A stretch of 7,644 nucleotides of DNA from Thioalkalivibrio nitratireducens (GTDB lineage: Bacteria; Pseudomonadota; Gammaproteobacteria; Ectothiorhodospirales; Ectothiorhodospiraceae): the NCBI GenBank assembly GCA_011390385.1, contig JAABSN010000162.1:1-7644 (forward strand), read 5' to 3'. The notes below the pieces were generated by a model. It saw only the letters and a program-made list of their open reading frames with translations, had not been told where the DNA came from and ran no database searches. A program made the position numbers and the translations under genes. The first letter of the stretch is position 1; every line of letters begins with the position of its first letter. Shown here in pieces: positions 1 through 6,452 of the stretch.

Positions 1-5
1 AACTC

Positions 6-1844
6 ATGGAAAACCTGACACTGACCACGGACATGATCGTGGTGCTCGCCTTGCTCGCGTTCACGATTTTCCTATTCGTGTCCGAGGTGGTGCGCGTCGA
101 TGTCGCCGCGGTTTCGGTGATGGTGCTCCTGGGTCTTCTGAGCCTGGTTCCGGGTCTCGGTGGTATCACCGATACCGACAAGCTGTTTGCGGGGTTTGCG
201 TCCAACGCGGTGATCTCCATCATCGCGGTGATGATCATCGGTGCCGGCCTGGACCGAACCGGGGTGATGCACCGGGTTGCGGGTTTCATCATGCGCATCG
301 GCGGCACCACCGAAACACGGATCATCCCCACCGTTTCGGGTACTGTCGGCCTGGTTTCCAGCTTCATGCAGAACGTGGGTGCCGCCGCGCTGTTCCTGCC
401 GGTGATGAGCCGGATTTCGAATCGCCTGAACATTCCGTTGTCGCGCCTGCTGATGCCGATGGGATTTGCGGCGATCGTTGGCGGCACCATCACCATGGTT
501 GGTTCCAGCCCGCTGATTCTGCTCAATGACCTTTTGCCCGAGGGCATGGAGCCGTTCAGGCTGTTTGATGTGACTCCGATCGGGCTGGCCCTGTTGGTCA
601 GTGCGATCATCTATTTCGTGGTGCTGGGGCCGTACGTGTTGCCCTCGGCCGTGACCAAGGGCGGGAGTGGCGAGAGCACCGCGGATTATTTCCGGCGTGT
701 GTATGGACTGAACTACCAGATCCGTGAGGTCCGGGTAGGGAGTGACAGCGGGCTGATCGGAATGACCGTGGCCGAGACCGAGCAGAAATATGGTGTCGTG
801 CTGATTGGCTATTATGTCAGCGATGATCTGAGAATCGGGCCTTGGAGCGGCTATGAGATCGAGAGCGGAGCTTATCTCGCTGTGCTCGGGGCTGCCGAAG
901 CACTCGACGCATTCGTCGAGGCCACCGGGGTCCGCCCGCGCCGGGATCTGAAGGTCTTTCGCGACGCCATGGCGCCGGCAAAATCCGGGATTGCGGAACT
1001 GGTTATCGCACCGGGGTCGCGTCTGGTTGGCAAGACGGTGACCGATGTGGCCATGCGCCGTACCTATGGCCTTTCAGTGTTGCGTCTGCAGCGCGGCGAG
1101 AAGACGATCCGCGAAGGACTGCGGGACATTCCGCTGCAGTCGACGGATGCGCTGGTCGTCCACTGTGACTGGGAATCGCTCGCGCGGCTCGAGAGTGACC
1201 GCGATTTCTTGATCGTGACCAGCGATTACCCGCGCGAGCAGTTTCGGCCAACCAAGGTGCCGCATGCGCTGTTCTTCCTCGCGGTGGCGCTTGGCATGAT
1301 TCTGTTCACGAACCTGCCCTTGTCGGTCGCGCTGCTCACCGGTGCACTGGGCATGATCCTGACCGGCGTGATCGATATCGACGATGCCTATCGGGCGATC
1401 AGCTGGAAGACGGTATTCCTGCTGGCGAGCCTGATTCCGCTGGGCGCAGCCGTGGAGAATACCGGTACGGCCGCCTGGATTGCCCAGAACACCCTGGACA
1501 TTCTCGGCCAGGTTTCACCCTGGGTGCTGCAGGCGACGATCTTCGCGCTCGCCACGTTCTTCACCCTGGTAATGTCCAATGTCGGCGCGACGGTGCTGCT
1601 GGTGCCGCTGTCCATCAATTTCGCGATGGCGGCGCAAATGGCCGGAATGGATGCCGATCCCCGGGTCTTTGCGCTGACCGTGGCCATCGCCACCTCGAAT
1701 TCCTTCCTCATTCCCACCCATCAGGTCAATGCACTGATCATGGGCCCGGGTGGGTACCGCGTGAAGGACTATCTGAAGGCGGGCAGTATCATGACCATCG
1801 TGTTCATGGTGGTTGCCCTGTTCATGCTCAACATCGTTTTCTAG
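6..1844 (+). CDS. SLC13/DASS-family anion permease with two RCK_C (TrkA_C) domains
   Basis: This 612-aa inner-membrane transporter has the split layout of the SLC13 (divalent anion:Na+ symporter) subgroup with cytoplasmic regulatory domains. Hydrophobic segments fill about residues 10-50, 65-82, 105-175 and 190-213. A soluble insert at about 230-405 holds two RCK_C-like repeats, centred near 235-305 and 328-400, each with the 'G..L.G.TV' type opening (LIGMTV and LVGKTV). Further membrane segments fill 420-612. Two DASS-like half-site motifs are visible: QNVGAAALFLP near 122-132 and SNVGATVLLVP near 524-534; TSNSFLIPTHQVNALIMGPGG near 563-583 also fits the family. Related proteins move sulfate, dicarboxylates or other oxyanions, and the substrate cannot be read here. 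RCK_C domains usually bind small ligands and may gate transport. The prk gene follows after 42 nt on the same strand, so the two may be co-transcribed. Only five bases precede the ATG, so a ribosome site cannot be judged and a start further upstream is possible. Confidence 0.9.
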   Translation: MENLTLTTDMIVVLALLAFTIFLFVSEVVRVDVAAVSVMVLLGLLSLVPGLGGITDTDKLFAGFASNAVISIIAVMIIGAGLDRTGVMHRVAGFIMRIGGTTETRIIPTVSGTVGLVSSFMQNVGAAALFLPVMSRISNRLNIPLSRLLMPMGFAAIVGGTITMVGSSPLILLNDLLPEGMEPFRLFDVTPIGLALLVSAIIYFVVLGPYVLPSAVTKGGSGESTADYFRRVYGLNYQIREVRVGSDSGLIGMTVAETEQKYGVVLIGYYVSDDLRIGPWSGYEIESGAYLAVLGAAEALDAFVEATGVRPRRDLKVFRDAMAPAKSGIAELVIAPGSRLVGKTVTDVAMRRTYGLSVLRLQRGEKTIREGLRDIPLQSTDALVVHCDWESLARLESDRDFLIVTSDYPREQFRPTKVPHALFFLAVALGMILFTNLPLSVALLTGALGMILTGVIDIDDAYRAISWKTVFLLASLIPLGAAVENTGTAAWIAQNTLDILGQVSPWVLQATIFALATFFTLVMSNVGATVLLVPLSINFAMAAQMAGMDADPRVFALTVAIATSNSFLIPTHQVNALIMGPGGYRVKDYLKAGSIMTIVFMVVALFMLNIVF

Positions 1845-1886
1845 GTATGCTTGGGCCCACCTTATCCTTGTCGAGGAGAAATCCCC

Positions 1887-2777
1887 ATGTCCCAGAAACA
1901 CCCCGTTATTGCGGTTACCGGATCTTCAGGTGCCGGGACCTCAACGGTAAAGCGCTCCTTCGAGTACATCTTTGAACGCGAAAAGATCAAGCCCGTCGTG
2001 ATCGAGGGCGACAGCTTCCACCGTCATGACCGCAAGGCGATGAAAGCGGCGATGCAGGCCGCCGAGGCGGCAGGCAATCCGTCGTTTTCCCACTTCGGAC
2101 CGGAAGCCAATCTTTTTGCTCGTGTCGAGGAGTTGTTCCAGACTTACGGCGAGACCGGGCAGGGCCAGAAGCGCTACTACCTGCACTCCGACGAAGAGGC
2201 GGAGTTTCACAATCAGCGCATGGGCACCAGCCTGGGTCCGGGTGAGTTCACCCCCTGGGAGGACATCGAACCCGACACCGATCTGATGTTCTACGAAGGT
2301 TTGCACGGACTGGCCGCTGACGGTGATGTCGACATCTCCCGCCATGTGGACCTTGGAATTGGCGTCGTGCCGATCGTGAACCTCGAGTGGATTCAGAAGA
2401 TCTTTCGCGACAATGAGGAGCGGGGGTATTCGGCCGAGGCCATCGTCGACACCATCCTGCGGCGCATGCCCGATTACGTGAAGTACATCACGCCGCAGTT
2501 TTCCCGGACCCACATCAATTTCCAGCGGGTGCCGACGGTCGACACGTCCAACCCGTTCATCGCGCGTGATATCCCGACGCCGGACGAAAGCCTGGTGGTG
2601 ATCCGTTTCAGCGATCCCAAGCGTTTCGGCATCGATTTCCCCTACCTGCTGAACATGCTGCACGACTCGTTCATGTCGCGGCCGAACACGCTCGTTGTCC
2701 CCGGGGGCAAGATGGGCCTGGCGATGGAGATCATCCTCGCTCCCATCATCCACGATATCCTCGACCGTCGGGGGTAA
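1887..2777 (+). CDS. cbbP: Phosphoribulokinase (bacterial, octameric type)
   Basis: This 296-aa cytoplasmic kinase phosphorylates ribulose 5-phosphate to ribulose 1,5-bisphosphate with ATP, the step that feeds RuBisCO in the Calvin-Benson cycle. The P-loop GSSGAGTST is at 13-21. EGDSFHR at 40-46 carries the predicted catalytic Asp42 and a substrate-binding His/Arg. FYEGLHG at 135-141 follows, and WIQKIFRDNEERG at 168-180 supplies the Lys, Arg and Asp of the family active site. The C-terminal block NTLVVPGGKMGLAMEI is very typical. Length matches the bacterial class. An ATG at 1851 would add 12 residues, but GAGGAG at 1873-1878 lies 8 nt before the ATG at 1887, and family members start M-x-x-KHPVIA, so 1887 is chosen. 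The protein resembles autotroph enzymes more than enterobacterial PrkB, as far as I recall. RuBisCO is not in the window. The symbol prk is also used. Confidence 0.96.
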   Translation: MSQKHPVIAVTGSSGAGTSTVKRSFEYIFEREKIKPVVIEGDSFHRHDRKAMKAAMQAAEAAGNPSFSHFGPEANLFARVEELFQTYGETGQGQKRYYLHSDEEAEFHNQRMGTSLGPGEFTPWEDIEPDTDLMFYEGLHGLAADGDVDISRHVDLGIGVVPIVNLEWIQKIFRDNEERGYSAEAIVDTILRRMPDYVKYITPQFSRTHINFQRVPTVDTSNPFIARDIPTPDESLVVIRFSDPKRFGIDFPYLLNMLHDSFMSRPNTLVVPGGKMGLAMEIILAPIIHDILDRRG

Positions 2778-2794
2778 CATACAAGGCTGTCCCA

Positions 2795-2841
2795 TACGGT
2801 GGCGTGAGGCGGAGCCGAACCGAACCGCCACGATGCCGGCC
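2795..2841 (-). repeat. Decayed half-copy of the two-hairpin repeat
   Basis: Read on the minus strand, this stretch matches the right-hand hairpin of the repeats at 6306-6439 and 7415-7546. Over the first 25 nt from 2798 only two bases differ from the reverse complement of the 7499-7527 hairpin (CGTGAGGCG and AGCCGAACCG are shared), and a GCCGGCC block follows in both. The outer stem GGTGG (2798-2802) still pairs with CCGCC (2825-2829), and an inner GGC/GCC pair closes on a GGA loop. The left-hand hairpin is missing. It lies in the 3' untranslated region of prk, ending 9 nt before the terminator stem. Confidence 0.7.
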
Positions 2842-2850
2842 GGTATCACC

Positions 2851-2877
2851 AAGCCCCGCGACTGCGGGGCTTTTTTT
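2851..2877 (+). terminator. Rho-independent terminator of the transporter-prk unit
   Basis: A perfect GC-rich stem, AAGCCCCGC (2851-2859) with GCGGGGCTT (2864-2872), closes a GACT tetraloop and runs into seven consecutive T (2871-2877). It sits 73 nt past the prk stop codon and separates this unit from the gene starting at 2933. Confidence 0.93.
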
Positions 2878-2932
2878 CGTCCGGGCGTGGCTCGGCTAGC
2901 ATGGTGATCCAGATCATCATGGAGATCGGCTC

Positions 2933-3394
2933 GTGTTCGGTTTGCTCGTTCACCAGCCAGGGCGGCAGCTGGAACGTTTTCGCGCCCGCTTTGCCGGGCG
3001 AAACGTGATCGTGCATCGCGGGTTTCCCAGGGAGTGGCTGGAGGAATTGCTGAAGCAGCCCGGCGGTGGCGGCCTTTTCCGGATCGACGCCAGGCCCTTG
3101 CCGACCCGTCGCCCGACGCCGATCGAGTGGCTGGTGCAAACGCATCTGTTACCGTTGGATCTGCCGCATCCAATCCTGCTTGGTGTTCGCGAAAAATACG
3201 CGCTGGTCCGGCACCTGACGCGGGGAACGCACACGGTGCATCCATCCGAAATCGCCTGGTTTCTGGAGGAGTTGGAGGAACGGCATCACGCACGCCTGGT
3301 CTTTGCCAGGGAGCCGGGCAGGGTCGAGACCCGCCGAGGTATTCCAACGAACGACAACGAGGCATTGAGCATGTTGGAGCATTTGACCGGATGA
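2933..3394 (+). CDS. Uncharacterised 153-aa protein coupled to a FIST gene
   Basis: I do not recognise the family. The frame starts at GTG 2933, with GGAG at 2921-2924 eight nt upstream; no in-frame ATG offers a better start. The stop overlaps the FIST start as ATGA (3391-3394), a classic sign of translational coupling, and this supports a real gene. The protein is soluble-looking, with no signal peptide or membrane segment. It is rich in Arg, Leu and His, with a basic N-terminal half. Visible pieces are a Gly run at 44-47, a Pro-rich stretch at 55-80 (DARPLPTRRPTP, LPLDLPHP), an acidic helix FLEELEERHH at 110-119, and a C-terminal PTNDNEALSMLEHL that looks helical. A weak -10-like TAGCAT is at 2897-2902, but no convincing -35 goes with it, so the promoter is unknown. 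By context it may assist or modify the FIST sensor; this is inference only. Confidence 0.72.
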   Translation: MFGLLVHQPGRQLERFRARFAGRNVIVHRGFPREWLEELLKQPGGGGLFRIDARPLPTRRPTPIEWLVQTHLLPLDLPHPILLGVREKYALVRHLTRGTHTVHPSEIAWFLEELEERHHARLVFAREPGRVETRRGIPTNDNEALSMLEHLTG

Positions 3395-4521
3395 TGACCG
3401 CGCACACATTCCGTTCCGCGGCGGCGCAGGAGAGTGAGCCTGGTGCCCTGGTGCAGTCCCTGGCCGCTGGCCTTGCACTGGATGCAGGCGCTTCGGAGTC
3501 CCGATTCGGAATCCTGTACCTGTCGGATGCAATGGCGCGTCACGGCGCCGAAGTGCTGGAGGGGTTGCAGGCGGCCACCGGGGTGACATGTTGGGCCGGC
3601 TGCGCCGGTACCGCGTTGATCGTGGATCGCGAGGAGGTCTACGATCGCCCGGCCGCTGTTGTATTGGTGGGGGAGATGCCACCCGAGGACTTCCGCCTGA
3701 TCCGTGGCCCCGTCGATTCGCTCGAAGCGCTGCAGCAGCAGTTGCAGGGGTTCATTTCTCCGGAGGAGCCAGCGCGCCTCATTCTCCACGCGGATCCCGG
3801 GTTTGCCGGCCTCGAAGACCTGCTCACCCGGATCGACCAGGAAACCGCGTGGTTCACGACCGGTGGCGTGAGCTCCGGCCAGGGCGAAGTGATCCAGTTC
3901 GCCGGGGCCGTCGTGGCCGGCGGGGTGTCCGGTCTGGCCCTGCGCGCGACAGTGCCGTTGGCCGCACGCCATACCCAGGGCTGTTCTCCGTTGCCGGGTC
4001 AGCATCGGCTGACCGAGACCTGGCGCAACATCATCGTCAGGCTCGATGAGCGTCCGGCCCTGCCGGTGTTCCGGGACGTGATCGGTGACGTTCTTGCGCG
4101 CGATCTTCGCCGTGCTCTCGGCTATGTCCATATCGGGCTCCCGATCAGCGGTTCGGATACCGGGGATTATCGGGTCCGGAACATCATCGGCATCGACCTG
4201 GATCGTGATCTGCTCGCCGTCGGCGAGATGCTGAATCAGGGTGAGCCCATCCTGTTCGTGCGCCGCGACGGTCAGGCCGCCCGGGACGACCTGGAGCGCA
4301 TGCTTGCGGAAATCCGCGCGCAGTGTCCAGGGGGTATACGTGGCGGGGTCTATGTCAGTTGCCTGGGTCGCGGCCGGCACCAGTTCGGCGACGAGGGCAC
4401 CGAACTCGCGATCGTTCAGGACGCACTGGGCGATGTGCCGCTGGTCGGCTTTTTCGCCAACGGAGAGATCTTCGCGAACCGCCTCTATGGCTACACCGGC
4501 GTTCTGACGCTGTTCACCTGA
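3391..4521 (+). CDS. FIST N- and C-terminal domain sensory protein
   Basis: This 376-aa soluble protein shows the full FIST layout. The N domain (about 35-200) contains GILYLSDAMARHGAEVLEGLQ and the conserved CWAGCAGTALI near 67-77. The C domain (about 200-376) contains TQGCSPLPGQHRLTETWRN near 195-213, SCLGRGRHQFG near 323-333 and PLVGFFANGEIF near 350-361, followed by the closing YGYTGVLTLF. FIST proteins are thought to bind small ligands in signal transduction, and one subgroup (NosP) binds heme and nitric oxide; which ligand applies here cannot be read. The start at ATG 3391 overlaps the upstream stop as ATGA. An extension upstream in this frame only reads through the preceding gene in another frame. 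A second ATG at 3394 is an equal candidate. No histidine kinase, diguanylate cyclase or chemoreceptor lies beside it in the window, so its output partner is unknown. Confidence 0.9.
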   Translation: MMTAHTFRSAAAQESEPGALVQSLAAGLALDAGASESRFGILYLSDAMARHGAEVLEGLQAATGVTCWAGCAGTALIVDREEVYDRPAAVVLVGEMPPEDFRLIRGPVDSLEALQQQLQGFISPEEPARLILHADPGFAGLEDLLTRIDQETAWFTTGGVSSGQGEVIQFAGAVVAGGVSGLALRATVPLAARHTQGCSPLPGQHRLTETWRNIIVRLDERPALPVFRDVIGDVLARDLRRALGYVHIGLPISGSDTGDYRVRNIIGIDLDRDLLAVGEMLNQGEPILFVRRDGQAARDDLERMLAEIRAQCPGGIRGGVYVSCLGRGRHQFGDEGTELAIVQDALGDVPLVGFFANGEIFANRLYGYTGVLTLFT

Positions 4522-4549
4522 ACGCCCTTCGACCGGGAGTGCACCAACG

Positions 4550-5587
4550 ATGAAATACCGTCCGCTCGGCCGCACCGGGATCGACGTCAGCCTGATCGGG
4601 CTCGGCACCATGACCTGGGGCGAGCAGAATACCGAATCCGAGGCCTTCGAGCAGCTCGACTACGCACTGGACCAGGGCGTGAACCTGATCGATGCAGCCG
4701 AGATGTATCCGGTACCGCCCCGGTCGGAGACGCAGGGCCTCACCGAGACCTACATCGGCCGCTGGCTGCAGGCTCGTCGGTGCCGGGATCGGGTGGTGCT
4801 TGCGACCAAGGTTGCCGGCCCGGCGGAGTCCATGCCCTGGCTGCGTGGCGGGCCACAACTGGTTCGTGATCAGATGGAGGCTGCCCTCCGGGCCAGCCTG
4901 GAACGGCTGCAAACCGATTACGTCGACCTTTATCAGGTCCACTGGCCGGCGCGGACAACGAACTTCTTCGGCAAGCTCGGCTATGAGCACGAACCGGATG
5001 AAGTCGCGACGGACATTGCCGAGACTGCAGCGGTGCTGGACGATTTCGTGCGCGACGGCCGGGTCCGCGCGATCGGGATTTCCAACGAGACCCCCTGGGG
5101 TTTGATGCAATGGCTGCGTGTTGCCGAGCAGGGAATCGCGCCACGGGTGGTCACCATCCAGAACCCGTACAACCTGCTGAACCGCAGCTTCGAGTCCGGC
5201 CTGGCCGAGATGGCCATCCGCGAGGATGTGGGGCTGCTGGCCTATTCGCCGTTGGCCTTCGGCATGCTGAGCGGGAAGTACCTGGGTGGAGTGCAGCCTC
5301 AAGGTGCCCGGCTGTCGCTGTTCGAGCGCTTTTCGCGCTACAGCAACCCGCAGGGGATCGCGGCCACCGAGGCCTATGCTGCACTGGCTCGGGAGCATGG
5401 TCTCACGCCGGCGCAGTTGGCGCTGGCGTTCATCAACCGCCAGCCGTTCGTGACCAGCAATCTCGTGGGTGCCACCCGCCTGGACCAGTTGAGCGAGAAT
5501 ATCGCCAGTATCGAGGTCGACTTGCCCGATTCGGTCTGCGCGGCGATCGAGGATATCCACGCCCGCTACACGTATCCCTGTCCCTGA
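4550..5587 (+). CDS. tas: NADP(H)-dependent aldo/keto reductase, Tas type
   Basis: This 345-aa cytoplasmic oxidoreductase matches E. coli Tas in length and motifs. It opens with MKYRPLGRTGIDVSLIGLGT, and IDAAEMYPVPPRSETQGLTE at 47-66 is a Tas hallmark. The aldo/keto reductase catalytic set is present: Asp48, Tyr53, Lys87 (ATKVAGP) and His131 (YQVHWPAR). The NADP-binding end includes AYSPLAFGMLSGKYLGG at 231-247 and NLVGATRLDQLSENI at 304-318. The family reduces aldehydes and ketones; the physiological substrate of Tas is not clear (the E. coli gene was found through complementation of a tyrosine auxotrophy). GGGAG at 4535-4539 lies 10 nt before the ATG. The FIST gene ends 28 nt upstream, so the gene is probably in the same transcript. 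It converges on the Uma2-like gene with 16 nt between stops and no visible terminator. Confidence 0.93.
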   Translation: MKYRPLGRTGIDVSLIGLGTMTWGEQNTESEAFEQLDYALDQGVNLIDAAEMYPVPPRSETQGLTETYIGRWLQARRCRDRVVLATKVAGPAESMPWLRGGPQLVRDQMEAALRASLERLQTDYVDLYQVHWPARTTNFFGKLGYEHEPDEVATDIAETAAVLDDFVRDGRVRAIGISNETPWGLMQWLRVAEQGIAPRVVTIQNPYNLLNRSFESGLAEMAIREDVGLLAYSPLAFGMLSGKYLGGVQPQGARLSLFERFSRYSNPQGIAATEAYAALAREHGLTPAQLALAFINRQPFVTSNLVGATRLDQLSENIASIEVDLPDSVCAAIEDIHARYTYPCP

Positions 5588-5603
5588 CCGGCCAGGGTGC
5601 GGC

Positions 5604-6179
5604 TCAGTCCTGCCGGGGCGGGTCCAGGTCCTCGAAGGCATCGCCAGCGCCAATCGAGACGTCGACACTCTGCAGTTGCAGCGGCGTTTCGCTGGACTCG
5701 GTTTCCAGCAATAGCCAGTGCGCTCCCTCCCGCCGGTACAGTTCCAGCCGCCGGGCCTCGATGTCCACCAGCAGGTATTCGCGCAGGCTCTCCAACCGGC
5801 GGTAGGCGGCGAATTTCTGGCCACGGTCGAACGCTGCGGTCGAATCGGACAGCACCTCGACTACCAGGCAGGGGTGCATGATCGCAGTTTCCGCACTGCG
5901 GTCGCGCGGGTCGCAGGTCACCATGACATCCGGGTAGAAAAAGGCGTCCGCCGCATCGACGCGGAGTTTCATGTCCGCCACGAAGGTCTGGCAGGGTGAA
6001 CCCTTCAGGCGCTGGCGCAGCAGGCTCCCAAGCGCCAATGCAACAAGTGCATGCTCCCTGCGCACGCCGACCATCGCGTAAATCTCTCCCGCGAGGTACT
6101 CGTGCTTTTCCGGCTGTTCCGCCTCCCAGCGCAGGTATTGTTCTTGATCCATCATCGTTCGCGGTAATGCCTGTCCCAT
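5604..6179 (-). CDS. Uma2-family (DUF820) PD-(D/E)XK nuclease-fold protein
   Basis: This 191-aa protein has the Uma2 pattern throughout. KHEYLAGEIYAMVG at 25-38 is the conserved opening, followed by REHALVALALGSLLRQRL. Predicted active-site residues are Glu27, Asp84 in FYPDVMV, and Glu108 in LVVEVLSDST; the usual lysine of the E-x-K motif is replaced (EVL), and Lys122 in DRGQKFAAYRRL may take its place, as is common in the family. LREYLLVDIEARRLELYRR at 132-150 is also typical. The start at 6179 has AGGGAGG (6192-6186, minus strand) six nt upstream; a longer frame back to 6272 has no comparable site and encodes an unlikely Cys/Arg-rich leader. Family members are widely annotated as endonucleases, but their biological role is mostly unknown. 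The gene stands alone, convergent with tas, and its upstream region runs into a palindromic repeat. Solitary Uma2 genes are often patchy in distribution, so transfer is possible. Confidence 0.88.
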   Translation of the reverse strand: MGQALPRTMMDQEQYLRWEAEQPEKHEYLAGEIYAMVGVRREHALVALALGSLLRQRLKGSPCQTFVADMKLRVDAADAFFYPDVMVTCDPRDRSAETAIMHPCLVVEVLSDSTAAFDRGQKFAAYRRLESLREYLLVDIEARRLELYRREGAHWLLLETESSETPLQLQSVDVSIGAGDAFEDLDPPRQD

Positions 6180-6216
6180 CGGTCGCCTCCCTGCGCCTTG
6201 TGTTGAGCCTGTTCCC

Positions 6217-6245
6217 AGTATTGGACCGTTCCTCCTGCGGTTCAA
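6217..6245 (-). promoter_or_regulatory. Possible promoter for the Uma2-like gene
   Basis: On the minus strand TTGAAC (6245-6240) and AATACT (6222-6217) are separated by 17 nt, each matching the sigma-70 consensus at four of six positions. The -10 lies 37 nt before the ATG. The match is weak and could be chance. Confidence 0.25.
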
Positions 6246-6305
6246 GCAGCAGCACCACAGGCTCCCCGCCAACCGGCGAACCCCCGGGTGCGCCGTGCTC
6301 CAGAC

Positions 6306-6439
6306 GATGAAAGATGTAGGGTGTCAATGAGCGCAACGAATTGCACCGTTCGAGACCCGAGCAATCCCGTGGTTCAGGGCCGGCGGGGTATCGGTGCGGT
6401 TCGGCTGCGCCTCACGGCATCCCACGGGTGGCTTTCACG
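6306..6439 (+). repeat. Two-hairpin palindromic repeat, copy upstream of tatD
   Basis: This 134-bp element has outer ends GATGAAAG (6306-6313) and CTTTCACG (6432-6439), and inner ends GTAGGGTGTC (6316-6325) and GGCATCCCAC (6416-6425), both imperfect inverted pairs. Two hairpins sit inside. The first (6320-6347) pairs GGTG..CAAT with ATTGCACC around GAGCGCAACGA. The second (6393-6422) pairs GGTGCGGT..GGC with GCC..ACGGCATCC around TGC. The segment 6392-6419 is identical over 28 nt to 7498-7525. The linker shares GTTCGAG and AGGGCCGGCG with the copy at 7415. No coding frame is recognisable. The right end lies 13 nt before the tatD start. Confidence 0.82.
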
Positions 6440-6440
6440 T

Positions 6441-6446
6441 TAGAAT
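6441..6446 (+). promoter_or_regulatory. Possible -10 element for tatD at the repeat edge
   Basis: TAGAAT matches the sigma-70 -10 consensus at five of six positions and ends only 6 nt before the tatD ATG at 6453. If used, the transcript would begin at or near the start codon and be leaderless. No good -35 is present, and no clear Shine-Dalgarno precedes the ATG. Confidence 0.3.
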
Positions 6447-6452
6447 CTCCGC

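Noticed and set aside
1846..1851. TATGCT as a -10 for a separate prk promoter
   Set aside because: It matches only four of six positions, and no reasonable -35 lies at the right distance within the transporter gene end.
1851..1886. Upstream ATG extending phosphoribulokinase by 12 residues
   Set aside because: The extension would read through the GAGGAG ribosome site, and the family starts at the 1887 methionine.
1941..3407. Long minus-strand open frame (488 codons) across prk and the following gene
   Set aside because: It is antisense to well-supported genes and crosses a terminator and an intergenic region. High GC makes such frames common, and the protein shows no domain.
3286..5824. Two long minus-strand open frames antisense to the FIST and tas genes (436 and 441 codons)
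   Set aside because: No family motifs are visible, the composition follows the opposite-strand codons, and there are no convincing ribosome sites. They are shadows of the FIST and tas genes.
6348..6360. GTTCGAGACCC looks like a tRNA T-arm sequence
   Set aside because: No acceptor, D or anticodon arm can be formed around it, and the same string recurs as part of the repeat linker.
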